DNA of 46,365 nucleotides from Verrucomicrobiota bacterium (GCA_016871445.1 VHDH01000016.1:1-46365); one strand, 5' to 3'; shown: positions 1 through 9,112, numbered from the stretch's first letter. Notes: generated from the sequence alone by a model not told the origin. Translations and numbers: made by a program.

Positions 1-229
1 AGCGCAGCACACGGTGTTCTCGCTGGCCCCCGAGCCGCTGGCGTAGTAACCGCGCAGTTGGCTCAGTGAGGATGACGCGCTTGTGCCGCGCGATGTGGTC
101 GGCGTGCGCGTGGGTGACGACGGCCCACTCGCCCGCGCCGCGTGGGGCGTGCGCGTCGAGCCACAAAGCTAGCTCAGGAAAGTACACCGCGCCGCGCTCG
201 AAGCGGAAGGGACGGGGGCGCGAAGTCAT
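1..229 (-). CDS. Metallo-beta-lactamase-fold exonuclease, N-terminal part (truncated by window edge)
   Basis: The reading frame opens at an ATG at 229 on the minus strand and runs off the left edge, so only about 76 residues are visible. They contain THAHADH (His40, His42, Asp44, His45), the HxHxDH metal-binding motif of the metallo-beta-lactamase fold, preceded by a short beta-rich segment (AVYFPELALWLDAH). The context of this motif is like the 'ligase-associated' or mRNA-processing-type nucleases of the fold, which cut DNA or RNA with two zinc ions, rather than like beta-lactamases. That subfamily call is inference, because the beta-CASP and C-terminal motifs lie outside the window. It is divergently oriented to the large secreted protein that starts at 323, with a 93-bp gap that must hold both promoters. 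Confidence 0.72.
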   Translation of the reverse strand, partial: MTSRPRPFRFERGAVYFPELALWLDAHAPRGAGEWAVVTHAHADHIARHKRVILTEPTARLLRQRLGGQREHRVLR

Positions 230-322
230 CGCCGAGATGCTGTCGTGCGGCGGGGGAAGGTTCAATGCTGCACACGCGCGCGGCGCTTGGCGGGAAGGGC
301 GGGTAGCGGCTATATTGCCGCC

Positions 323-3300
323 ATGTCAATTTGCCGCCTGCTGGCCGTCCTCGCTGTGGTGTCGCATTTGCCGTCCGCATTCAGCGCCGGGCCCTCCGCT
401 CCACTCGATGTCATCTGCGGCCAAGTCGCGGGCGTGCCGGCGACGACGCTGCCGCTCAAGCTCGAGCGCGGAGCACGGATCGCGTTCATCGGCAACGGGC
501 TATTTGAACGGATGCAGGAGCATGGCTGGTTCGAGGCAATGGTGCTGCAACGCTTCGCCAAAGAGGAACTCATCCTCCGCACGCTGGCCTGGCCGGGGGA
601 TGAACTCACCGTGCAGCCGCGCCCGGAGGCGTTTGGCGACCTGCATCAACACCTCGCGACGCAGAAGGCGGATGTGATCTTCGCGGCTTACGGGTTTAAC
701 GAATCCTTTCGCGGCGCAGAGGCGCTGCCGCAGTTCGAGCGCGATCTGGCCCAGTTCATCGTCGGGCTGAAGCTGCGCCGGTTCAACGGCAAGACACCGC
801 CGCAGGTCGTGCTGGTCTCGCCCATCGCACACGAGAACTTACAGAACCCCAACTGGCCCGACGGCCAAGCGAACAACGTGCGGCTGAAACTTTACTCCGA
901 TGCGATGGCCCGCGTGGCGACGCGCTGCGGCGCGGCGTTCGTGGATGTGTTCACGCCGACACGCGTGGCGATGGAGGCTGCGGCCAAACGGGTTCCGCTC
1001 ACGGACAACGGCATCCACCTTAACGCGGCTGGCTACCGGCTTTTCGCTGAGCAGCTTTTTCGCGGCCTCTTTGACGAATCTGCACCCGCGCCCGCGCCCG
1101 CGCTGAAAGTCACCGTCGAGGACCGCAACTTGCAATTCCTCCGGCGCTATCGCGCGCTCAATGGCTTCTACATTACGGGCGGACGCAAGGAACCTTACGG
1201 CGTGGTGAACTTCCCCGGCGAGTTCGAGAAGTTTGACCGCATGATTGCCCACCGCGACCGCCGCGCGTGGGACCTCGCGCAGGGCAAGGCCGTCCCGCCG
1301 CAGGTGGACGACAGCAACCTCCCGCCGCTCCCCACCATCACCGGCAACCGACCCATCAACGAGTGGATGACGCCCGCCGATGAGTTAAAAGCGTTCACCG
1401 TGGACCCGCGCTTCGAGGTGAGCGTATTTGCGTCCGAGGCGATGTTCCCCGACCTCGCCAAGCCCATCCAGATGCGCTGGGACACGCGTGGCCGACTGTG
1501 GGTTTCGTGCTCCACGACCTATCCGCAAGTCATCCCCGGCGAAGAGCCAAACGATAAAATCATTGTTCTCGAGGACACAAACCAGGACGGCCGCGCAGAC
1601 AAGTGCAGCGTGTTCGCCACGAACCTGCACATCCCGCTCTCGTTTGAGTTCGGCGACGGCGGGCTCTACGTGAGTGAGCAGCCGCACCTCACGTTCATCA
1701 AGGACACCGACGGCGACGGCCGCGCAGACTTGCGGAAGCTGATTTACACCGGCTTTGGCACGGAGGATTCGCATCATTCGCTGCACGACTTTACGTGGTC
1801 GCCGGACGGCGATTTGCTGTTCCGCGAAAGCATCTTTCACCATAGCTCGGTCGAGACGCCCTACGGCCCGGTGCGCGCGCGGGACAGCTCGTTCTTCCGC
1901 TTCACGCCGCGCACGCGGCGGCTCACGGCGTTCGGCAGTTACATGAGCACAAACCCGTGGGGGCTGACGTTTGATGAATGGGGCTGGCATCTCGGCAGCC
2001 ATCCGGTCTTCGCGAGCGCGGTGCACGCGCTGAACGCGCCGTTCCCCGAGCAGCACGTGCCGGCGGGGAATTTCTTCCCGGCCTACAGTGGCACGTGCGG
2101 GCAAGAGTTCATCTACAGCCGGCACTTCCCCGACGAGCTGCAAGGCAGCTTCGTCCGCGTGCGCTATAAGCCGGTCAACACCGTCGAGCTGCACCGCTGG
2201 GTGGAGCGGGATACCCACTTCGAGGAGCAGCGCATCGGCCACATCATCCAGTCGGCGAACCTCTCTTTCATTCCGGTGGACGTGCGCTTCGGCCCGCGCG
2301 GCGACCTCTTCATCTGCGACTGGTATAACCCGGTGAAGGGCCACATGCAGTATTCCCTCCGCGACACGCGACGCGACAAGACCAGCGGCCGCATCTGGCG
2401 CGTGACAGCGAAGAACCGCCCGCTGCAAGCCGCGCCCAAAATCGCCGGCGAACCCATCCCGCAACTGCTCGATCTGCTCAAGTCGCCTGACTACCGCACG
2501 CGCTACACCGCCAAGCTCGAACTCCGCGAACGCGATGCGCAACAGGTGAAGACTGCGTTGAGCCAATGGCTCGCCGGCCTCGACGCCAAGGCCCCGCGCC
2601 ATTTGCATCACCAACTCGAAGCGCTCTGGCTCACGCGCAGTCTGGGTGCGGAGAATCCTTCGCTCCTCGCCAAGCTCCTCGAAGCCCCGAACCACCATGT
2701 CCGCGCCGCCGCCACGCACCAGTTGCGCTGGACCGCGCCGTCGGCCACGACGCACGCGCAGCTCCGCGCCCGCGCCAACGACACCAACGGCCTCGTGCGC
2801 CTCGAAGCCGCCATCACCGCCAGCTACGTCGGCACCGCCGAGGCCCGCCGCGCCGCGCTCGACCTGCTCGCGCATCCGATGGACAGCTACCTCAACTACG
2901 CCCTCCGCACCGCGCTCGACTCCGAGCCGCTGCGGAAGTTCGGCCCTGCGGGAGGCAAGCTGGAGACGGAGCATCCGAAGCTGCCCGCTTTCGTCGCGCT
3001 GACAAATCCGAAGGCCAAAGCCAACGCGAAGAAAGAAGCGCCCGACCCGTTCGACAAGTTAAACCCGACCGTCGTGCGCATGAGCACCGTGCCGGAGCGC
3101 ATGCTCTTCACCGTGCTGGAGTTCAAGGTGAAAGCCGGCGCGCCGGTAAAGCTGACGTTTGAGAATCCCGACGCCACCCCGCACAATCTGCTCATCGTCC
3201 AGCCCGGCACCGAGGACGCGATCGGTAACGCCGCCAACGAAATGGCAAAGCTGCCCGATGCGTTTGAGAAAATGGACTTCATCCCCAAGTCCGACGCCAT

Positions 3301-3442
3301 CCTGCACGCCACGAAAATGCTAAAGCAAAACCAGTCCGAGACGCTGCGTTTCCATGCGCCGAAGCAGCCCGGCAAATATCCCTACATTTGCTCCTTCCCC
3401 GGCCACTACCTCGTCATGCGCGGCATGATGGTGGTGGAATAA
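323..3442 (+). CDS. Secreted SGNH hydrolase / PVC-type beta-propeller dehydrogenase / cupredoxin fusion
   Basis: An exported protein of 1039 residues. The ATG at 323 is preferred over the in-frame start at 245 because it opens directly on a signal peptide (MSICRLLAVLAVVSHLPSAFSA). Domains in order: an SGNH/GDSL-like hydrolase (about 45-255; IAFIGNGLFERM block and GIHLNAAGY near the catalytic Asp-His end); an APAPAPA linker; a PVC-type membrane-bound dehydrogenase beta-propeller (about 365-720) with two Ca-binding-like loops (DTNQDGRAD, DTDGDGRAD); HEAT-like helices (about 730-880); and a C-terminal cupredoxin (about 930-1039) with His in TPHNLL, Cys and His in YICSFPGH, and Met in RGMM, the usual type-1 copper ligands. 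No CxxCH heme site was found, unlike the relative at 33232-36327. It probably oxidises a sugar or alcohol in the periplasm and passes electrons to copper; the substrate is unknown. The DUF1549 gene follows after 46 bp. Confidence 0.85.
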   Translation: MSICRLLAVLAVVSHLPSAFSAGPSAPLDVICGQVAGVPATTLPLKLERGARIAFIGNGLFERMQEHGWFEAMVLQRFAKEELILRTLAWPGDELTVQPRPEAFGDLHQHLATQKADVIFAAYGFNESFRGAEALPQFERDLAQFIVGLKLRRFNGKTPPQVVLVSPIAHENLQNPNWPDGQANNVRLKLYSDAMARVATRCGAAFVDVFTPTRVAMEAAAKRVPLTDNGIHLNAAGYRLFAEQLFRGLFDESAPAPAPALKVTVEDRNLQFLRRYRALNGFYITGGRKEPYGVVNFPGEFEKFDRMIAHRDRRAWDLAQGKAVPPQVDDSNLPPLPTITGNRPINEWMTPADELKAFTVDPRFEVSVFASEAMFPDLAKPIQMRWDTRGRLWVSCSTTYPQVIPGEEPNDKIIVLEDTNQDGRADKCSVFATNLHIPLSFEFGDGGLYVSEQPHLTFIKDTDGDGRADLRKLIYTGFGTEDSHHSLHDFTWSPDGDLLFRESIFHHSSVETPYGPVRARDSSFFRFTPRTRRLTAFGSYMSTNPWGLTFDEWGWHLGSHPVFASAVHALNAPFPEQHVPAGNFFPAYSGTCGQEFIYSRHFPDELQGSFVRVRYKPVNTVELHRWVERDTHFEEQRIGHIIQSANLSFIPVDVRFGPRGDLFICDWYNPVKGHMQYSLRDTRRDKTSGRIWRVTAKNRPLQAAPKIAGEPIPQLLDLLKSPDYRTRYTAKLELRERDAQQVKTALSQWLAGLDAKAPRHLHHQLEALWLTRSLGAENPSLLAKLLEAPNHHVRAAATHQLRWTAPSATTHAQLRARANDTNGLVRLEAAITASYVGTAEARRAALDLLAHPMDSYLNYALRTALDSEPLRKFGPAGGKLETEHPKLPAFVALTNPKAKANAKKEAPDPFDKLNPTVVRMSTVPERMLFTVLEFKVKAGAPVKLTFENPDATPHNLLIVQPGTEDAIGNAANEMAKLPDAFEKMDFIPKSDAILHATKMLKQNQSETLRFHAPKQPGKYPYICSFPGHYLVMRGMMVVE

Positions 3443-3488
3443 TGCACATTGATGAATCGTCAGCCTGGGCCAGTCCAACTCGCGCTGC

Positions 3489-6400
3489 ATGAAATTGTCC
3501 AGTTCCCTGGCCTTATTTGCGCTAGCGCTGCCCGCCCTTGCCGCCGAGAAGGTGGATTACCTGCGCGACGTAAAGCCCGTGCTGGCCGCGCGCTGCTTCG
3601 CCTGTCACGGCGCGCTCAAGCAAGAAGGCAAGCTGCGGCTCGACACGGCAGAGTTCATCCGCAAGGGGGGCAAGCATGGCCCCGCCATCGTCGTAAGCAA
3701 ACCCGCTGCAAGTTTGCTGCTGAAGAAGGTTTCTGCCGCCTCCCTCGACGACCGCATGCCCCCCGAGGGCGAACCGCTGCACGCGCCCCAACTAGCCGCG
3801 TTACGCGAATGGATTGCCGCCGGCGCGCCGGCACCACGAGACGAGCAGCCAGAGAGCGATCCGCGGGAGCATTGGGCGTTCAAGGCCCCAGTGAAGGCCA
3901 CACTTCCAAAAACCGCCAATCGCCAATCGTCAATCGCCGATCCGGTTGACGCCTTCCTCGAAGCCCAGCGGCGCGCGCAGAAGCTCACCGCCCAGCCGCC
4001 CGCCGAACGTTCCGTCTGGCTCCGGCGCGTGACGCTCGACCTCACCGGCCTGCCGCCCACGCTCGCGGAAACCCGCACGTTTGAGGCCGACACTTCACCG
4101 CAAGCACGCGAGCGCGTCGTCGAGCGTCTCCTCACCAGCCCGCATTATGGCGAACGTTGGGGCCGGCACTTCATGGACATCTGGCGTTACAGCGATTGGT
4201 GGGGGCTAGGCGCGCAGCTTCGTTACAGTCAGAAGCACATCTGGCACTGGCGCGACTGGATTGTGGAATCCCTCAACGCGGACAAGGGCTATGACCGGAT
4301 GATTGTCGAGCAGCTCGCCGGCGACGAACTTGCTCCTACCGACCCCGCCACGCTTCGCGCCACCGGCTTCTTGGCGCGGAACTATTATCTCTTCAATCGC
4401 ACGACTTGGATGGACGACGTCGTGGAACACACGAGCAAGGCATTCCTTGGCCTCACGATGAATTGCGCAAAGTGCCACGATCACAAATACGACCCGCTCT
4501 CGCACACCGACTACTATGCCATGCGCGCCATCTTTGAGCCGCACCATGCGCGGCTCGACGAACTGCCCGGTACGACGGACCTGGAAAAGGATGGCCTGCC
4601 GCGCGCCTACGATTTGCACCTCGACCGCCCCACTTACATCCACACGAAGGGCGATGAGAAGAGGCCTGAGACCAACCAAGTCATCCGCGCCGCCATTCCG
4701 GTCGCGCTTGCGTTCAAGCCGCTCGACATTCAACCAGTGAAGCTCCCACCGCCCGCGCATCAACCCGCACTTCAGCCGTGGGTGCTCACCAACCACCTCG
4801 CCGCCGCGCAGGAGCAAATTACTGCCGCGCACCAAGCCGTCGAAGCTGCGAAGAAGAAGCTCGCTGAAGCGGAGGCCAAGCAAGCGATCCATCCGACGAA
4901 CTTGTCGGGGCAGGTGTCTCGCCTGCCTAGTCCCGCGGGCGTCTCGCCCGCCGCTCAGAAAGCTGACGTGGGTGTCCGGGCTCCAACCAACTCGCCCGTC
5001 GCCGCCCCCAAGCCGCTCTTCACCGACACCTTCGCCACTGCGAACCCGCAACTCTGGGAACTGCTCGACGGCGAGTGGAGCTACGCAAGCGGCGTGCTCC
5101 GCCAATCGGCAGTAAAGCCCGCCCGCAGCGCCGCCCGCAGCCGCGCCGACCATCCCGCCGACTTCCTCGCCACCTTCAAGTTCCGGCCCACCGGCGGCGC
5201 GACCTACAAATCCGTCGGCTTCACCTTCGACACCACGGATGCCCGCGAATCACTCGTGTATCTCAGCGCGCACGCGCCCGGCCCGAAGCTGCAAATCGCC
5301 TACGGCCGGGCCAACCAATACACCTACCCACCCGCCGGCACGCAGGCCCGCGCCGTGAAGCTTGGGGAAATTTACGAAGTGACCATCCGCGTGCGCGGCC
5401 CGCTCATCAACGTGGCCGTCAACGGCGAGCACGCGCTGGCCTTCACGCTGCCCGAGCGCACACCAGGCAAATTCCAGCTCATCACCTACGACGCCACGGC
5501 GGACTTTCTCGCCTTCGAGTTGAGTGCGCTGCCCGCCGACGCGCTGCTCGTGAAATCCAGCGCGCCCACCGCCGCACCCACGGCCTTAACCTCGCCTGAG
5601 CAAGCTCGCCTCGCGCTCAAGGCCGCCGAACTCGCACTTGCCGCCGCCGAACTGCGGCCCGCGATGGTCCGCGCCGGGTGGGAAGCCGATTCAAAACGCG
5701 ACCAAACCAACCTGCTCGCCGCCGCCGCGCTGACCGAAGCCAAGTTCAAGCTCGCGCAAGGCGAGGCCGACCTTGCAAAGGCGGAACTGGAAATGCTCTC
5801 CCCCACCGGCGATCCCAAGAAGAAGGAGCCCGATGCCGAGAAGAAATTGAAGGCTGCGCAAGACGCGATGGCAAAGGCGCAGAAAGCCATCGCGTCGCCG
5901 GGCACGAACTACACGTCGCTCCGCGCCACGCTGAAGGCCTTCGAGGGGCCGGACGAAACCGAAGCGCATCGCCTGCTTCCGTATCCCACCATCAGCACGG
6001 GCCGGCGACTCGCGTTCGCCAACTGGCTCGCCGACCGCCAAAACCCGCTGACGGCGCGCGTGCTCGTGAACCACGTCTGGACCCGCCACTTCGGCCAGCC
6101 ACTGGTCGCGAATGTCACCGATTTTGGCCGCCGGGCCACGCAACCCGTTCACGCTGACCTGCTGGACTGGCTCGCCGTGGATTTCATGGAGCACGGCTGG
6201 AGCCTGAAACGGCTACATCGGCAGATGGTGTTGTCCGAGGCGTATCGGATGAGCAGCAGCCAGTCTTCAGTGAGCGCGAAGTCACAGGGGCGCGCGAAGA
6301 CAGGCTCGGAACTCAATACTGAATCACTGAACACTGAATACTCCGCCAGCTTCAGCCGCGACCCCGAGAACAAATTCTTCTGGCGCATGAACCCGCAGCG

Positions 6401-6908
6401 CATGGACGCCAACGTCCTCCGCGACAGTCTGCTCCACCTCGCCGGCACGCTTGATCTCAAGCTCGGCGGACCGACGATTGATCCAAAGCGCGAGGACTCG
6501 GTGCGGCGAAGCTTTTACTTCACTCAGTCACCGGAGGACTTGAACAAGTTCTTGGAGATGTTCGACAACGCGAACACGAAGGAATGCTACCGGCGCGACG
6601 AGAGCATCCTGCCGCAGCAAGCGCTCGCCCTCGCCAACAGCCGGCTGGTCAACACCGCCGCCGCGAAGCTTGCCGAGCGGCTGGTGCAGGACGCCGAGAG
6701 TGCCTCCGATGACGCCTTCATCCGTCGCACGTTCACCACGCTGCTCGCCACCGCGCCTACGCCCGCCGAGCACGCGCTGTGCGTGGAAAGCCTCGCCCAG
6801 TTCCTCGCTGCCGCGAAAGAACGCAAAGCCGCCCAACCCGAAGCAAAAGCCCGCGCCGCCTTTGTCCACACGCTCCTAAACCACAACGATTTTATCACGA
6901 TTCGTTGA
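3489..6908 (+). CDS. Planctomycete cytochrome c / DUF1549 / LamG-like / DUF1553 exported protein
   Basis: An 1139-residue exported protein with signal peptide MKLSSSLALFALALPALA. A planctomycete-type cytochrome domain follows, with heme site CFACH (Cys36, Cys39, His40) and MPPEGEPL further on. DUF1549 (about 155-360) carries LTLDLTGLPPT-type sequence and a second heme-like site CAKCH (Cys326-His330) followed by DHKYDP. Then come a helical linker, a concanavalin-like (LamG/DUF1080-type) beta-sandwich (about 510-684), a coiled coil rich in Ala, Lys and Glu (about 700-820), and DUF1553 (about 830-1139; ANWLADRQNPLTARVLVNHVW and the ESILPQQALALANS motif). The family is abundant in PVC bacteria and usually sits near dehydrogenases or DUF1501 proteins; no DUF1501 partner is present here. 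It is probably an electron-transfer or sugar-oxidising envelope protein cotranscribed with the upstream gene. Linkers contain heptamer and palindromic repeats, annotated separately. Confidence 0.87.
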   Translation: MKLSSSLALFALALPALAAEKVDYLRDVKPVLAARCFACHGALKQEGKLRLDTAEFIRKGGKHGPAIVVSKPAASLLLKKVSAASLDDRMPPEGEPLHAPQLAALREWIAAGAPAPRDEQPESDPREHWAFKAPVKATLPKTANRQSSIADPVDAFLEAQRRAQKLTAQPPAERSVWLRRVTLDLTGLPPTLAETRTFEADTSPQARERVVERLLTSPHYGERWGRHFMDIWRYSDWWGLGAQLRYSQKHIWHWRDWIVESLNADKGYDRMIVEQLAGDELAPTDPATLRATGFLARNYYLFNRTTWMDDVVEHTSKAFLGLTMNCAKCHDHKYDPLSHTDYYAMRAIFEPHHARLDELPGTTDLEKDGLPRAYDLHLDRPTYIHTKGDEKRPETNQVIRAAIPVALAFKPLDIQPVKLPPPAHQPALQPWVLTNHLAAAQEQITAAHQAVEAAKKKLAEAEAKQAIHPTNLSGQVSRLPSPAGVSPAAQKADVGVRAPTNSPVAAPKPLFTDTFATANPQLWELLDGEWSYASGVLRQSAVKPARSAARSRADHPADFLATFKFRPTGGATYKSVGFTFDTTDARESLVYLSAHAPGPKLQIAYGRANQYTYPPAGTQARAVKLGEIYEVTIRVRGPLINVAVNGEHALAFTLPERTPGKFQLITYDATADFLAFELSALPADALLVKSSAPTAAPTALTSPEQARLALKAAELALAAAELRPAMVRAGWEADSKRDQTNLLAAAALTEAKFKLAQGEADLAKAELEMLSPTGDPKKKEPDAEKKLKAAQDAMAKAQKAIASPGTNYTSLRATLKAFEGPDETEAHRLLPYPTISTGRRLAFANWLADRQNPLTARVLVNHVWTRHFGQPLVANVTDFGRRATQPVHADLLDWLAVDFMEHGWSLKRLHRQMVLSEAYRMSSSQSSVSAKSQGRAKTGSELNTESLNTEYSASFSRDPENKFFWRMNPQRMDANVLRDSLLHLAGTLDLKLGGPTIDPKREDSVRRSFYFTQSPEDLNKFLEMFDNANTKECYRRDESILPQQALALANSRLVNTAAAKLAERLVQDAESASDDAFIRRTFTTLLATAPTPAEHALCVESLAQFLAAAKERKAAQPEAKARAAFVHTLLNHNDFITIR
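3915..3942. repeat. Four heptanucleotide tandem units inside the DUF1549 gene
   Basis: Four consecutive 7-bp units based on GCCAATC (two exact copies, then copies with one substitution each) lie in frame in the linker between the cytochrome domain and DUF1549 (about residues 143-152). They encode a low-complexity stretch, RQSSIAD. Confidence 0.75.
4909..4984. repeat. Three REP-like palindromic units inside the DUF1549 gene
   Basis: Three related units lie back to back in frame at about residues 474-499. Unit 1, 4909-4927, is a 6-bp stem (GGCAGG/CCTGCC) around TGTCTCG. Unit 2, 4935-4951, is a perfect 6-bp stem (GCGGGC/GCCCGC) around GTCTC. Unit 3, about 4968-4984, is decayed (GTGGGTGTCC then GGGCTCC). 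The protein reads through them as a Pro/Ser/Ala-rich linker just before the LamG-like domain. A palindrome of the same style lies between genes at 28850-28868. Confidence 0.65.
6311..6346. repeat. Heptanucleotide repeats (ACTGAAT type) inside the DUF1553 domain
   Basis: Units ACTCAAT (6311-6317), ACTGAAT (6318-6324), a single extra C, ACTGAAC (6326-6332), ACTGAAT (6333-6339) and a decayed unit follow one another. They encode LNTESLNTEYS in a loop after SEAYRMSS, where other DUF1553 proteins usually pass straight to the D-P-[ED]-N motif. The run is therefore an in-frame expansion in a surface loop. Confidence 0.72.
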
Positions 6909-7252
6909 GCCAGACGAAAGCCCCGTCATTAAAAATGCCATTGAGCGTGTCCGACCGATCACTCGGGCCAGCCAATGACGGGCTTCATCATAGCGGCCAC
7001 CATGCGCTGCCCAATCGGCTCACCAAGAGCTTCATTTTGTTCCATTGCGCGCCTGCACTCTGTTTGAAACGCAAGTGGATTGGATTAGCCTTCTGACAAT
7101 GGTGGACAACGAGGATCAGGGATCTATCTGCAGCTTCGATTGAAAGCTACGAGTTACTAGTCTCGGCAGGAAAATTGCTTGAGCTAGGAGTTTAGTCTGA
7201 CTCAGATGTTTCATCTGAGAATATCGCTGAGTAAATTACCGCCCAGCTCGCC
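6909..7252. other. Gene-free stretch between convergent genes
   Basis: These 344 bp separate the DUF1553 gene (+) from the glucokinase gene (-). The base composition is visibly lower in GC than in the flanking genes. I see no convincing reading frame with codon use like the neighbours. The only structure is the hairpin at 7201-7219. Confidence 0.5.
7201..7219. terminator. Perfect 8-bp inverted repeat between convergent genes, possible bidirectional terminator
   Basis: CTCAGATG and CATCTGAG are separated by three T residues, giving an 8-bp perfect stem. It lies 34 bp past the glucokinase stop codon on the minus strand. Neither side has a run of T longer than three, so factor-independent termination is uncertain. 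Confidence 0.35.
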
Positions 7253-8044
7253 TCACTCCTTGGCCCGCCGCCGCTTCCGCGCCAGCGCCTTGACGCCGTG
7301 CACAGCGAAGAGCGCGGCGCCCACGATGCCCGCGTCGTTGCCCATCGTGGCAGGGACGATCTTGGCCTCGACGTTCTCCAGGTAGCGGAAGAATTGCTCG
7401 GGGTCGCTGCTGACGCCGCCGCCGATGATGAAGAGGTCGGGCGCAAGCATATATTCCAGCGTGGTGAGGTAACGGTCCACGTTCCGGCCCCACTGTTCCC
7501 ATGCCCATTTGTTGCGCTCGCGGGCGACGGTGGAGGCAAACGTCTCTGCGTCCTGTCCACCGATTTCAAGGTGGCCCAGTTCAGTGTCGGGCAACAAGGA
7601 GCCGTTGTGCAACACGGCGGAACCGATGCCGGTGCCCAGCGTGACGAGGACCACGGTGCCGCGCACCCCGCGCCCCGCGCCAAAGCGGGCCTCGGCTAAC
7701 CCTGCAGCGTCGGCGTCGTTGCCCACGGCGACGAAGGGCACGCTGAGCGCACGCCGCAGGTGATCCACGATTTCGTGACGCACCCATGCGGCATCGAGAT
7801 TGGGCGCGCGACGGACCACGCCCTGCTTGATGAGGCCAGGGAAGCCGACGCCCACGGGGCCATGCCACTTGAGTTTCTTCGCCAAGTCGGCGATGGCGGC
7901 AACGACGGACTTGGGCGTAGCAGGCTGCGGCGTCGAGGCACGAAAAACGTCGGTAGTCAGGGTGCCTTTACGAGTGTCTACCACGGCGACCTTAATGCTG
8001 GTGCCACCGATGTCCACGCCGAGAATGAGATGCGGTTCGTTCAT
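7253..8044 (-). CDS. ppgK: ROK-family polyphosphate-type glucokinase
   Basis: A cytoplasmic sugar kinase of 263 residues that phosphorylates glucose, probably with polyphosphate and/or ATP. The phosphate-binding motif DIGGTSIKVAVVD is at about 11-23, the sugar-binding and catalytic region contains VAVGNDADAAGLAEARFG, the second nucleotide-binding loop is VTLGTGIGSA, and ELGHLEIGGQDAE matches the ELGH signature typical of the polyphosphate glucokinase branch of ROK. STPQPATPKSVV near the N-terminus is also typical of that branch. The length fits (about 250-270). The ATG at 8044 is preferred over the TTG at 8050. The lysine- and arginine-rich C-terminus (ARKRRRAKE) is unusual. Polyphosphate use is inferred from subfamily resemblance only. 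Confidence 0.85.
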   Translation of the reverse strand: MNEPHLILGVDIGGTSIKVAVVDTRKGTLTTDVFRASTPQPATPKSVVAAIADLAKKLKWHGPVGVGFPGLIKQGVVRRAPNLDAAWVRHEIVDHLRRALSVPFVAVGNDADAAGLAEARFGAGRGVRGTVVLVTLGTGIGSAVLHNGSLLPDTELGHLEIGGQDAETFASTVARERNKWAWEQWGRNVDRYLTTLEYMLAPDLFIIGGGVSSDPEQFFRYLENVEAKIVPATMGNDAGIVGAALFAVHGVKALARKRRRAKE

Positions 8045-8109
8045 AAGCAAAGCGGTTTTGCCGGGGGACTTATACGTATTTCGGCGGGAGGCTCAAGCCC
8101 GGGCGTAAC

Positions 8110-9027
8110 TCATTTAGAGAGCGCCACGATGTAACGTTGAAAGCGGGTGGTTTCCTCCGCGAGGCCAAGGTCGCTGTAAATGTGATGCAAATTCGCGCAA
8201 ATGCGCTGAAGGATGCGGCGCGGTGTGACCGGAGCAAGGAAGCCGTCGTGGAAATCGTGGCCGGAATTGCTAAGGAACTTGATGCAATCGCCCTTGGTCA
8301 TCAGCTTGCCTTTGCGGAAGGGATCAATATAGACCTCACCCCTCGTGGTTTGCAGCCGGCAGACGAAATGCCCCGGCATGCCAATGCCCGTGATGGGCAA
8401 CCGCAGCCGACGTGCGACGGCCAGGTAAACGACGCAAAGGCTGATGGGATTACCCGTGCGGCGATCCACCACGCGGCTGAGGTAACTGTTGTCAGGGTCG
8501 TAATAGGCGGACTCGTTGCCGGTGAAGCCCAGCTGATTGAAGAGGTAAAAATTGATCGTGCCGATGATGCGGTCCAGCGGTGCACCGAAGTCTATTCGCG
8601 CCCGCAGGTCGGCCGCGTAGGTGTCAAAGAGGGCAGTGTAAGCCAGCGGATTGATGTTGGGATATTGCGTCTGACAAAGCAGCCAGACGGCCTGTTCCAA
8701 GTCCATGTCCTCGCCTTGGCTAAGGCAAAACGCGAGAAAACGGTTATCCGCAGCACCGCGCTCAAAGTGGTCAACAATTTCCTGCGCACGCCGACGCAGC
8801 AAGGGATCGCTGCTCAAAGTGTAACCGCGCAGCCAGTCACGTGCAGGCTGGCCCAACTCAATCATCTTGGCACGAATGAGTTGGTAGATGGCGGGATCAT
8901 CATCGGTAAGCAGGGTGAGAAAGGCGTTGCGCTGGCCCTCAGTGAGGGCTGCCGGGGCACATGCGCTGGTGGCAGCTGAATTCACGCCTGACAGAGAGAG
9001 GGTGGCGAACACTCCTGCCAAGTTCAA
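8110..9027 (-). CDS. SirB1 family transglutaminase-like protein
   Basis: A protein of about 305 residues with the SirB1 N-terminal domain (formerly transglutaminase-like). The core motif RRTGNPISLCVVYLAVARRL, followed by LPITGIGMPGHFVCR and the conserved YIDPFRKG segment, is diagnostic. It keeps a Cys-His-Asp-like set (Cys in SLCVVY, His in PGHFVC, Asp in YIDPF), so a cysteine-protease or transglutaminase-like activity is possible, but no substrate is established for the family. The start is uncertain: there is no ATG in the N-terminal part, and the listed start is a TTG at 9027. A GTG at 9012 is an alternative. The first 25 residues are mildly hydrophobic but do not make a clean signal peptide. 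The gene is divergent from the dUTPase gene. Confidence 0.8.
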   Translation of the reverse strand: MNLAGVFATLSLSGVNSAATSACAPAALTEGQRNAFLTLLTDDDPAIYQLIRAKMIELGQPARDWLRGYTLSSDPLLRRRAQEIVDHFERGAADNRFLAFCLSQGEDMDLEQAVWLLCQTQYPNINPLAYTALFDTYAADLRARIDFGAPLDRIIGTINFYLFNQLGFTGNESAYYDPDNSYLSRVVDRRTGNPISLCVVYLAVARRLRLPITGIGMPGHFVCRLQTTRGEVYIDPFRKGKLMTKGDCIKFLSNSGHDFHDGFLAPVTPRRILQRICANLHHIYSDLGLAEETTRFQRYIVALSK

Positions 9028-9091
9028 TGCAGAAACCGACCCGCGGGCAGCGGGCTACCTCACGGCGGTAGACACACCGTGGGAGTTGCTA

Positions 9092-9112
9092 CTTTGAACC
9101 TTGAAGTTTGAA
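9092..9112. repeat. Three heptanucleotide units (xTTTGAA) between divergent genes
   Basis: CTTTGAA, CCTTGAA and GTTTGAA are contiguous, three 7-bp units ending in TTGAA. They lie in the 107-bp region between the start codons of the SirB1-like gene (-) and the dUTPase gene (+), 22 bp before the dUTPase ATG, where they could affect promoter or leader function of either gene. Confidence 0.65.

Noticed and set aside
1385-2974. A 529-codon open frame on the minus strand
   Set aside because: It is antisense to the propeller dehydrogenase gene, with arginine/alanine/glutamate-rich sequence of the kind produced by GC-rich codon positions; no domain is recognisable.
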